From Olsenella_K absiana (GTDB lineage Bacteria; Actinomycetota; Coriobacteriia; Coriobacteriales; Atopobiaceae), in contig NZ_JAZGJQ010000001.1 of NCBI RefSeq assembly GCF_036408855.1, positions 310,001 to 374,000 on the forward strand: a stretch of DNA of 64,000 bases. Reading direction: 5' to 3'. A program made the position numbers and the translations under genes. The notes under the pieces are model-generated. The model did no database searches and had not been told where the DNA came from. It saw nothing but the letters and a program-made list of their open reading frames with translations. Shown piece by piece: positions 19,893 through 27,091 of the stretch. Each line of letters begins with the position of its first letter. The first letter of the stretch is position 1.

Positions 19893-20960
19893 CTACGCGT
19901 CCCCGCGGAAGTGGCGCGCACGGCGACGGCCGAGCTTGCTGGGGTCGGGCTGCACGTAGCGCGAGCGCCTCGGCGCGGGCGCGGGCGCCACGTCCTTCTC
20001 GCCCGCGGCCTCCGCCGGCTCCGGCGCCGTGGCCTCACCGAGGGTGAGCTGGCCCGGCGCGACGGGGTCTGCGGGGAACTCCTCCGCGAGGGCCTGCTGC
20101 GCGGCGCGGATCGCGTCCTGGGTCGCCTGCGTGGCGGCCTCGGCGAGCGCGCGCTGGCGCGCCTCCTCGCGCAGGCGGGCCGCCGCCTTGGAGGCCTGCT
20201 CGCGCACGAAGCGCAGGACGAGCCCCTGGGCGCGCTCGAGGGCCTGGTCGCGGAAGACGTGCCGGCCGCCGTGGATCGTCTCGAGCCTCGCCGAGCGGAA
20301 GACCTCCGCCGCGCGCTCGGAGTACTCGATGAGGCTGGTCGCGTCCTCGTCGCCGTGCACGATGAGCACGTCGCCGCCGAAGTCGCGCATGTGCGTGTAG
20401 GGGTTGGCGTCCCAGGCGGCCTCCCCGAAGCCGCGGCCCACGCGCATGCCGGAGAGGCGGTAGGACTGCGGGATGTTCTTCTTGGTGGGGAAGGTGCGCC
20501 TGGTCTCGTCGTGCAGCTGCAGGGTGGGGTAGAGAAGGACGAGGGCGCTCACCTCGTCCGGCAGGGCGTCGGCGACCATGGTGGCCACGAGCCCGCCGAG
20601 GTCCTCGCCCATGCAGACGACGCACGAGGGATCGCAGAAGTCCTGGCCGCGGACCATGTCCACCACGCACTCGAAGTCGGCGAGCTCCGTCTCGAGCGAC
20701 ATGTTGATGGGGTTGCCGTCGCTCCTCGAGGCGTAGCCACCGCCGCAGAAGTCGAAGCAGTACACCGCGAAGCCGGCCTCGGCGAGCGTCCAGGCGTAGG
20801 GCACGTTGTGCAGGTAGTTGGCGCCGAAGCCGTGGGCGCAGACGACGGTGGGGAGGGGCGAGCCGTCCCAGGAGCCGGGCAGGTAGAGCTGGCCGTAGAT
20901 GCTGAGGTCACCCCTCTTGGCTCTGAGCTCTCGGTTGCTGTAGGCGGTGGAGGCGGGCAT
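19893..20960 (-). CDS. Alpha/beta-hydrolase with Asp at the nucleophile position, 355 aa
   Basis: Dienelactone-hydrolase/cinnamoyl-esterase-like fold: VVCAHGFGANYLHNVP oxyanion region, YCFDFCGGGYASRS, and a nucleophile elbow reading CMGEDLGG, where Asp120 stands in place of the usual Ser. The acid HGDEDATS and the catalytic His of IHGGRHVF are present. Residues ~255-355 form a charged, Ala-rich tail (coiled-coil-like, then Pro-rich) absent from typical esterases. The start is placed at ATG 20960 with AAGGAGAG upstream, not the GC-rich in-frame ATG at 21011. Asp nucleophiles occur in dehalogenases and epoxide hydrolases of the same fold, so the reaction is uncertain. Convergent with glgB. Confidence 0.82.
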   Translation of the reverse strand: MPASTAYSNRELRAKRGDLSIYGQLYLPGSWDGSPLPTVVCAHGFGANYLHNVPYAWTLAEAGFAVYCFDFCGGGYASRSDGNPINMSLETELADFECVVDMVRGQDFCDPSCVVCMGEDLGGLVATMVADALPDEVSALVLLYPTLQLHDETRRTFPTKKNIPQSYRLSGMRVGRGFGEAAWDANPYTHMRDFGGDVLIVHGDEDATSLIEYSERAAEVFRSARLETIHGGRHVFRDQALERAQGLVLRFVREQASKAAARLREEARQRALAEAATQATQDAIRAAQQALAEEFPADPVAPGQLTLGEATAPEPAEAAGEKDVAPAPAPRRSRYVQPDPSKLGRRRARHFRGDA

Positions 20961-21001
20961 CTTCTCTCCTTCTTGCTGGTGCTCGCGCCCTGGCGGGCGC
21001 A

Positions 21002-21029
21002 CGCAAGACACTATAGCGCCAATCTTGCG
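21002..21029 (-). promoter_or_regulatory. Inverted repeat spanning the hydrolase promoter
   Basis: CGCAAGA (21002-21008) and TCTTGCG (21023-21029) are perfect 7-bp arms with a 14-bp spacer. On the minus strand the spacer contains CTATAGTG, a good -10 (TATAGT) about 50 bp upstream of the hydrolase start. A dyad straddling the -10 is a typical repressor-site geometry. Confidence 0.5.
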
Positions 21030-21200
21030 GCCGGGCGCGGGCCCGCCACGGGGGCATGTGTCGAGAAGAATAACAACGCGCGGGCGGACCCGGGGCCCCG
21101 CGGCGTTGTGCTAGGGTAGCCCCACTACGCCCGCCGAGCGCGGGATCGGTATGAGCGGGGCACCGGCCATGCGGCCACACAACGATGCCCTCGGCTTCCT

Positions 21201-21231
21201 GATAAGCGGCGATAAGAAGAGAGGTCTTATC
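21201..21231 (+). promoter_or_regulatory. GATAAG repeats and hairpin before argC
   Basis: GATAAG occurs at 21201 and 21211 (one helical turn apart). GATAAGA (21211-21217) is inverted as TCTTATC (21225-21231), just before the argC ATG at 21234. The 7-nt loop (AGAGAGG) is the ribosome-binding site. It could be an operator or an mRNA hairpin presenting the binding site in its loop. Confidence 0.45.
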
Positions 21232-21233
21232 AC

Positions 21234-22322
21234 ATGTCTGCAACCCCCAGCCATATCCGTGTCTGTGTCGTCGGCGCCACCGGCTTCGCCGGCGTCGAGG
21301 TCGTGCGACTCGTGCTCGCCCACCCCGACCTCGAGCTGGCGATGGCCTGCGACCGAAAGGCCGCAGGGGTTGCCCTCTCCGACGTCTACCCGGCCCTCCT
21401 CGGGTCGTGCGCCGCGACCTTCTCGCTGCCCGACCCCGACGCGATCGCCGCGGCCGCGGACCTCGCCTTCCTCGCGGTGCCTCACACCGCCTCCCTCGCC
21501 ATCACGCCGGCCCTCCTCGAGCGCGGCGTCTCGGTCGTCGACCTCTCGGCGGACTATCGCCTGAAGGACCCCGCGGTGTACGAGGCCTGGTACAAGACGC
21601 CCCACACCTCCCCCGAGCTCCTCGCCGAGGCGGTCTACGGCCTGCCCGAGCTCAACCGCGCGGCCCTCGTGGAGCTCGGGCGCCGCCGTGCCTCGGGTAA
21701 GCCCGTCCTGGTCGCGGCCCCGGGCTGCTACCCCACCGCGACGGCGCTGGCCGCTGCCCCCGCCCTCGAGGCGGGCATCGTCACCTCCTCGCTCGTCGTG
21801 TCAGACGCCAAGTCCGGCGTTTCGGGGGCAGGTCGCAAGCCCTCCGAGCGCACGCACTTCTGCCATGCGAGCGACTCCGTCGAGGCATACGGAGTGGGGT
21901 CGCACCGCCACACCCCCGAGATGGAGCAGACCCTCTCGGCCGTGGCGGGCTCGCCCGTCGACGTCGTCTTCACGCCGCACCTGGTGCCGCTCAAGCGCGG
22001 CCTTGTGGCGACGGTCTACCTCGAGGTCGCGCCCGAGGTCACGCCAGACCAGGTCCAGGCCATCTACGAGGACCGCTACCGCGATGAGGCGCTCGTGAGC
22101 GTCCTTCCCGCCCACGCGATGCCCTCCTGCGCCTCCGTCGCCGGCACGGCGCGCGCCCAGGTGGGCGTCGCGTTGGACGCGCGACGACGCCACGTGCTCG
22201 TCGCCTCCGCCGCCATCGACAACCTCGGGAAGGGGGCCGCGGCGCAGGCGGTGCAGTGCGCCAACCTGGTCTGCGGCCTGCCCGAGACGGCAGGGCTCGA
22301 CTTCGTGGCGCCCGTGGTATAG
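21234..22322 (+). CDS. argC: N-acetyl-gamma-glutamyl-phosphate reductase, 362 aa
   Basis: NADPH-dependent reduction of N-acetylglutamyl-5-phosphate, the third step of arginine biosynthesis. Seen: Rossmann motif VVGATGFAGVEVVRL, DLSADYRLKD, the catalytic Cys in VAAPGCYPTA, and SGVSGAGRKPSE with HRHTPEM. Length is normal. It is the first gene of argC-argJ-argB-argD. The ribosome-binding site lies in the loop of a 7-bp hairpin. Confidence 0.96.
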   Translation: MSATPSHIRVCVVGATGFAGVEVVRLVLAHPDLELAMACDRKAAGVALSDVYPALLGSCAATFSLPDPDAIAAAADLAFLAVPHTASLAITPALLERGVSVVDLSADYRLKDPAVYEAWYKTPHTSPELLAEAVYGLPELNRAALVELGRRRASGKPVLVAAPGCYPTATALAAAPALEAGIVTSSLVVSDAKSGVSGAGRKPSERTHFCHASDSVEAYGVGSHRHTPEMEQTLSAVAGSPVDVVFTPHLVPLKRGLVATVYLEVAPEVTPDQVQAIYEDRYRDEALVSVLPAHAMPSCASVAGTARAQVGVALDARRRHVLVASAAIDNLGKGAAAQAVQCANLVCGLPETAGLDFVAPVV

Positions 22323-22447
22323 GCGACCTGGCTGGCCCTGGCGCCAGGCCCCGGAAGAGCAAATCAGAGAGAGCGCGCGGCACTCCGGGCGCCTGGGTTC
22401 GCCGGGCGTCGTGCGCCGCTTACGCCCTGACAGGAAGGGATGCGACC

Positions 22448-23719
22448 ATGTCCACCTTCGATGCGATACCAGTTCCCGACGAGTCGTCCGGAGCCGCCTC
22501 GTTCGGCTTCGCCCCCTGCGAGGGGGGCGTCTGCGCCGCCTCCGGCGTCGCCGCCTCCGGCGTCCACGCGGGCTTCCGCAAGGACCCCGCCCGCCTCGAC
22601 CTCGCCCTCGTCGTCGCGGACGAGCCCGCAACCTGTGCGGCGACCTTCACGCAGAACCGCTTCTGCGCGGCGCCCGTGCAGGTTTCGCGCCCGCGCGCGG
22701 CAGCGGGTTCCGCCCGCGCGGTGATGCTCAACTCCGGCAACGCCAACGCGGCTACCGGGGAGCGCGGGCTCGGCGTCGCACGCGAGTCGGCGGCCCTGCT
22801 CGCCCGTGCGCTCGGCTGCGCGGAGGGGCAGGTCCTCGTCGCCTCGACCGGCGTCATCGGCGTCCAGCTCGACGAGGCCCCCTTCGCCTCTGGCGTGCCG
22901 GCCGCCCTCCAGGCGCTCTCCCACGACGCGGCCGGCGCCCACGCCGCGGCGCGCGCCGTGATGACCACCGACACCCACCCCAAGGAGTTCGCGCTCGCCG
23001 GCGAGGTCGGCGGCAGGGTGGTGCACGTGGGCGGCTTCGTGAAGGGCTCGGGCATGATCCAGCCAAACATGGCGACCATGCTCTGCGTGCTCTCGACCGA
23101 CGCGCCCCTCACCCGTGCCGCGGCAGCCTCGGCGCTCGGCGCGGCCGTGCGCGCGAGCTTCAACAAGGTGACCGTCGACTCCGACACCTCCACCAACGAC
23201 TCCTGCTTCCTGCTTGCGACGGGCGCCGCAGGCGGCGACGAGATCGACGTGGGGTCGGCCGGCTACCCCGCGCTCGCGGCCGCCGTGCGCGCGGTCGCCG
23301 AGCAGCTCGCACGCCAGATCGCGGCGGACGGCGAGGGCTCGACCAAGCTCGTCACCGTGGACGTGACGGGCGCGGCGACCCCGGCCGACGCGGAGGAGGT
23401 TGCCCGCGCGGTCGCCAACTCGCCCCTGGTGAAGACGGCCGTCTTCGGCCACGACGCGAACTGGGGGCGCGTGGCGGCGGCGGCCGGCAAGTGCGGCGTC
23501 GCCTTCGACCAGGCGCGGGTCGACATAGACTTCCTGGGCGTCGCGGTCTGCCGCGGCGGCATGGCGGTGCCCATGGACGAGGAGGAGATGCTTCGCCGCT
23601 TCGAGGCGCCGGAGGTGCCCATCGCGCTCGACCTCCACATGGGCGACGCCTCCTGCAGGATCTGGACCTGCGACCTCACGCACGACTACGTGAGGATCAA
23701 CGGGGAGTACAGGACCTAG
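22448..23719 (+). CDS. argJ: Glutamate N-acetyltransferase / amino-acid acetyltransferase, 423 aa
   Basis: Transfers the acetyl group from N-acetylornithine to glutamate (and possibly from acetyl-CoA), closing the arginine acetyl cycle. Seen: self-cleavage region KGSGMIQPNMATMLCVLSTDA with the Thr that becomes the beta-chain nucleophile, MLNSGNANAATGERG, TDTHPKEF, and TNDSCF. With argJ present, a separate argE is not needed. ATG 22448 is preceded by AGGAAGGGA. The 125-bp gap after argC holds a 12-bp palindrome (22337-22348) but no gene. Confidence 0.95.
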   Translation: MSTFDAIPVPDESSGAASFGFAPCEGGVCAASGVAASGVHAGFRKDPARLDLALVVADEPATCAATFTQNRFCAAPVQVSRPRAAAGSARAVMLNSGNANAATGERGLGVARESAALLARALGCAEGQVLVASTGVIGVQLDEAPFASGVPAALQALSHDAAGAHAAARAVMTTDTHPKEFALAGEVGGRVVHVGGFVKGSGMIQPNMATMLCVLSTDAPLTRAAAASALGAAVRASFNKVTVDSDTSTNDSCFLLATGAAGGDEIDVGSAGYPALAAAVRAVAEQLARQIAADGEGSTKLVTVDVTGAATPADAEEVARAVANSPLVKTAVFGHDANWGRVAAAAGKCGVAFDQARVDIDFLGVAVCRGGMAVPMDEEEMLRRFEAPEVPIALDLHMGDASCRIWTCDLTHDYVRINGEYRT

Positions 23720-23726
23720 CGGCATG

Positions 23727-23756
23727 GCGGCGCCCCGGGAGGGCCGGGGTCGCCGC
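23727..23756 (+). terminator. GC-rich hairpin between argJ and argB
   Basis: GCGGCGCCCC (23727-23736) pairs with GGGGTCGCCGC (23746-23756) with one bulge. There is no T-tract. More likely an intra-operon stability or attenuation hairpin than a full terminator. Confidence 0.35.
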
Positions 23757-23790
23757 GCCACCAGGATGGGAGAGTCGAGAGGGAGGACCG

Positions 23791-24666
23791 ATGAAGAGGC
23801 ACGACCGGATCATGCGCGAGGAGGCGCTCCAGAAGGCGAACGTCCTCGTGGAGGCGCTGCCGTGGATCAACGAGTGGCGCGGCGAGACCGTCGTCGTCAA
23901 GTACGGCGGCTCTGCGATGGAGAACGAGGAGCTCATGGCCGGCGTCGTAGCCGACATCGAGATGCTCAAGCTCATGGGCATGCGCGTCGTCCTCGTCCAC
24001 GGCGGCGGCAAGGCGATAAACCGCCTGCTCTCGCAGCTCGACATCCCTGTGCGCTTCAAGGACGGGCTGCGCGTGACCGACGACGCGACCATGGAGGCCG
24101 TCCAGGAGGTCCTGATCGGCAAGGTCAACCAGCAGCTGGTCTGGGCCCTGAACGAGTACGGCAACAACGCGGTGGGCATCTCCGGCGCGGACGGAAAGAC
24201 CTTCAAGTGCGAACCGGTGAGCGCCGACCTCGGGCGCGTGGGGAGGATCCGCAAGGTCAACTGCGAGCTCGTCGAGGCGGTCCTCGACGCCGGCTACATC
24301 CCGGTGGTCGCCTCGGTGGGCTGCGGCCCGGACGGCTTCTACAACGTGAACGCCGACGTCGCCGCCTCGGAGACCGCCAAGGCTCTCAAGGCCCACAAGC
24401 TCGTCTACCTCACGGACGTCGACGGGCTTCTCGCCGACGTCGACGACGAGGACAGCCTCGTCACGCAGGTCACGCGGAGCGAGACCCACCAGCTGCTCGA
24501 GTCGGGGACGCTCTCGAGCGGTATGATCCCCAAGGTCACGGCCATCGCCTCCGCGCTCGACGCCGGCGTGGAGCAGGTGCACATCCTGAACGGCACCTAC
24601 CCGCACTCGATCCTGCTCGAGATCTTCACCGACGCCGGCATCGGCACCATGTTCACCCAGGACTAG
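23791..24666 (+). CDS. argB: Acetylglutamate kinase, 291 aa
   Basis: Phosphorylates N-acetylglutamate. Seen: VVVKYGGSAM phosphate loop, LVHGGGKAINRLL, the substrate-binding NVNADVAASE block, and YLTDVDGLL. The N-terminal helix (MREEALQKANVLVEALPWI) is the extension found in hexameric, arginine-inhibited enzymes, so feedback control by arginine is plausible. ATG 23791 follows GGGAGGACCG. Confidence 0.96.
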   Translation: MKRHDRIMREEALQKANVLVEALPWINEWRGETVVVKYGGSAMENEELMAGVVADIEMLKLMGMRVVLVHGGGKAINRLLSQLDIPVRFKDGLRVTDDATMEAVQEVLIGKVNQQLVWALNEYGNNAVGISGADGKTFKCEPVSADLGRVGRIRKVNCELVEAVLDAGYIPVVASVGCGPDGFYNVNADVAASETAKALKAHKLVYLTDVDGLLADVDDEDSLVTQVTRSETHQLLESGTLSSGMIPKVTAIASALDAGVEQVHILNGTYPHSILLEIFTDAGIGTMFTQD

Positions 24667-24701
24667 ACGACCGCCCGCGCGGCGGAGACAAGGAGAGACC
24701 C

Positions 24702-25973
24702 ATGGCAGCTGCGAACATAGGCCGGAGCGTCCCCGAGGACGTGGCCGCGCTCGACGACACCTACCTCATGCACACCTACGGGAGGCTCCCCGTCGAGTTT
24801 GTGCGCGGCGAGGGCGCGCGCCTTTGGGACTCCGCGGGCAACGCCTACCTCGACTTCCTCGGCGGCATTGGCGCCCTCTCGCTCGGGCATGGCCACCCCA
24901 GGCTCGTCGCCGCCCTCGAGGAGCAGGCCGGCCGCCTCTGGCAGGTTGGCAACTACTACTACGTCGAGAACCGCGGCGAGCTCGCCCGCGACGTGGCGGC
25001 CCTGCTCGCGACCACGACCGACGGGGCCGGCCACGTGACGGGTTCGACCGGCTCCGCCTTCAAGCTGTTCTTCTCCAACTCCGGGGCCGAGTCCAACGAG
25101 GGCGCGATCAAGGTCGCGCGCCGCTGGGGCGAGAGGCGCCTCGGCGGGGCCAGCGCCATCCTCACGGCCAAGCGCGGCTTCCACGGCCGCACGCTCGCGA
25201 CCCTCTCGGCCACGGGCCAGGAGGCCTTCCACAGGAGCTTCCTGCCGCTCCCTCAGGGCTTCGACTCCGTGCCCCTGAACGACCTCGGGGCGCTCGAGGC
25301 GCGCCTCGACGAGCCGGGCGGGGAGTGCGGGCCCTTCTGCGCGGTTATGCTCGAGTGCGTGCAGGGCGAGGGCGGCGTGTGGCCCGCGGACGCGGACTAC
25401 CTCAGGGGGGTCGCGGAGGCGTGCCGGGAGCGCGGACTCCTCCTCGTGGTGGACGAGGTGCAGACGGGCTTCTTCCGCTGCGGCGCGCCCTTCTCCTACC
25501 AGCTGGCGGGCATCGAGCCCGACGTCGTGACCATGGCCAAGGGCATCGGTGGGGGCTTCCCCATGGGCGCGTTCGCGGCGAGGGGCGAGGCAGCCGACCT
25601 CCTGGGGCCGGGAGACCACGGGTCGACCTTCGGCGGCAACGCGCTGGCGGCGGCCGTCGGCCGCGCGTGCGTGGAGGCGCTCGTGGAGGAGGGCATAGGC
25701 GAGCACGTGATCGCCTGCGGCGAGCACCTGGCGGCCTGCCTGGCCTGCCTCCCTCACGTCAGCGAGGTGCGCGGCCATGGGCTCATGCGCGGCGCCCAGC
25801 TCGACGCGCCGGTCGCGACCGAGGTGGTGGAGAAGGGCCTCGAGCGGGGGCTCGTCCTCAACCACATCGGCGACTCGATCCTGAGGTTCCTGCCGCCCCT
25901 CGTGGTGAGCGAGGCCGAGGTCGACGAGATGGCGGACGCCCTCGGCGACCTCCTCGCAGAGCTCGCGGGCTAG
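24702..25973 (+). CDS. argD: Acetylornithine aminotransferase, 423 aa
   Basis: PLP-dependent class III transaminase forming N-acetylornithine. Seen: FLGGIGALSLGHGHP, FFSNSGAESNEGAIKVAR, KRGFHGRT, VVDEVQTGFFRCG, the PLP Lys in VTMAKGIGGGFPMGA, and HGSTFGGNALAAA. Last gene of argCJBD; argF, argG and argH are not in the window. ATG 24702 has AAGGAGAG upstream. Some members also act in lysine synthesis, which the sequence cannot exclude. Confidence 0.94.
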   Translation: MAAANIGRSVPEDVAALDDTYLMHTYGRLPVEFVRGEGARLWDSAGNAYLDFLGGIGALSLGHGHPRLVAALEEQAGRLWQVGNYYYVENRGELARDVAALLATTTDGAGHVTGSTGSAFKLFFSNSGAESNEGAIKVARRWGERRLGGASAILTAKRGFHGRTLATLSATGQEAFHRSFLPLPQGFDSVPLNDLGALEARLDEPGGECGPFCAVMLECVQGEGGVWPADADYLRGVAEACRERGLLLVVDEVQTGFFRCGAPFSYQLAGIEPDVVTMAKGIGGGFPMGAFAARGEAADLLGPGDHGSTFGGNALAAAVGRACVEALVEEGIGEHVIACGEHLAACLACLPHVSEVRGHGLMRGAQLDAPVATEVVEKGLERGLVLNHIGDSILRFLPPLVVSEAEVDEMADALGDLLAELAG

Positions 25974-26074
25974 CCTTCCCGCGCGTCCGCCGGGCGACGT
26001 TCGTCCGGTGGGCGCGCGGGACCCCCGGCGTGTTATCCTCGGTGGCGCAGTGCCGGGACTCGCTTGGGGGGCTC

Positions 26075-27010
26075 ATGGTCACAGACTCTATGCGCGCGGA
26101 GGTCGAGCGCCTCAAGCGCGAGAAGGACGCGGTCATCCTCGCCCACTACTACGTGGAGGACGACGCCCAGGACCTCGCGGACTTCGTGGGGGACTCCTTC
26201 TACCTCGCGCGCAAGGCCAAGGAGCTCTCGTGCGCGACCCTCGTCTTCGCCGGCGTGGAGTTCATGGCGGAGAGCGCCAAGCTCCTCTCGCCCGAGAAGC
26301 GCGTGCTCATGCCGGACCCCACGGCGGGGTGCCCCATGGCGCACATGGTGAGGCGCTCGACGGTGGAGGAGGCGCGCGAGCGCTACGGAGAAGACCTCGC
26401 GGTCGTCTGCTACGTCAACTCCACGACCGAGACGAAGGCCCTCTCGGACGTCTGCGTGACGTCCTCCAACGCCGTGAGGATCGTGGGGCGCCTGCCCCAG
26501 CGCAACGTGCTCTTCATCCCCGACATGCACCTCGGCCACTACGTCGCCGAGCAGGTGCCCTCCAAGAACGTGATCTTGAACGACGGCTTCTGCGTCACGC
26601 ACGAGGCGATCGAGCTCGTCGAGGTGCAAGAGCTCAGGGCCCAGCACCCCGGGGCCGTCGTCTGCGCCCACCCCGAGTGCGCCTCCTGGGTGGTGGACGA
26701 GGCGGACTACGTGGGCTCCACCTCGGGCATCATCGAGCGGGTCGTCTCGGGCGCGGAGGAGGACTACGTCATCTGCACCGTGCACGGCGTCCACCACGAG
26801 ATCGACCTGCGCCTCGCGGCGACGGGCCAGCAGGGCCGCAAGCGCTACTACTTCCCGCGCACGACGCCCGTCTGCCCCAACATGGCGAAGGTCACGGGCG
26901 GGAAGGTCCTGGCCTGCCTGCGCGACGGCACGGGGGAGACGGACGTGGACGAGCGCTTCGCCGCGGGGGCGAGGCGCGCGCTCGACCGCATGCTCGAGCT
27001 CGCCCGCTAG
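26075..27010 (+). CDS. nadA: Quinolinate synthase, 311 aa
   Basis: Condenses iminoaspartate with dihydroxyacetone phosphate to quinolinate, using a [4Fe-4S] cluster. The three expected ligands are Cys86 (TAGCPMA), Cys202 (HPECASW) and Cys267 (TPVCPNMAK). Also seen: LAHYYVEDDAQDLADFVGDS, YVNSTTETKALSDVCVTSSNA and PDMHLGHYV. ATG 26075 with GGGGG upstream. It precedes the nadBC fusion by 81 bp, so the whole aspartate-to-nicotinate mononucleotide route is encoded in two genes. Confidence 0.96.
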   Translation: MVTDSMRAEVERLKREKDAVILAHYYVEDDAQDLADFVGDSFYLARKAKELSCATLVFAGVEFMAESAKLLSPEKRVLMPDPTAGCPMAHMVRRSTVEEARERYGEDLAVVCYVNSTTETKALSDVCVTSSNAVRIVGRLPQRNVLFIPDMHLGHYVAEQVPSKNVILNDGFCVTHEAIELVEVQELRAQHPGAVVCAHPECASWVVDEADYVGSTSGIIERVVSGAEEDYVICTVHGVHHEIDLRLAATGQQGRKRYYFPRTTPVCPNMAKVTGGKVLACLRDGTGETDVDERFAAGARRALDRMLELAR

Positions 27011-27091
27011 GGCGTGCGCCGGCCGGGGCCGCCCCGGCGCGACCGAAGACGACGACGCCGGGCCCGGCGGACGGGCCGGGGAGGGGCTGCC

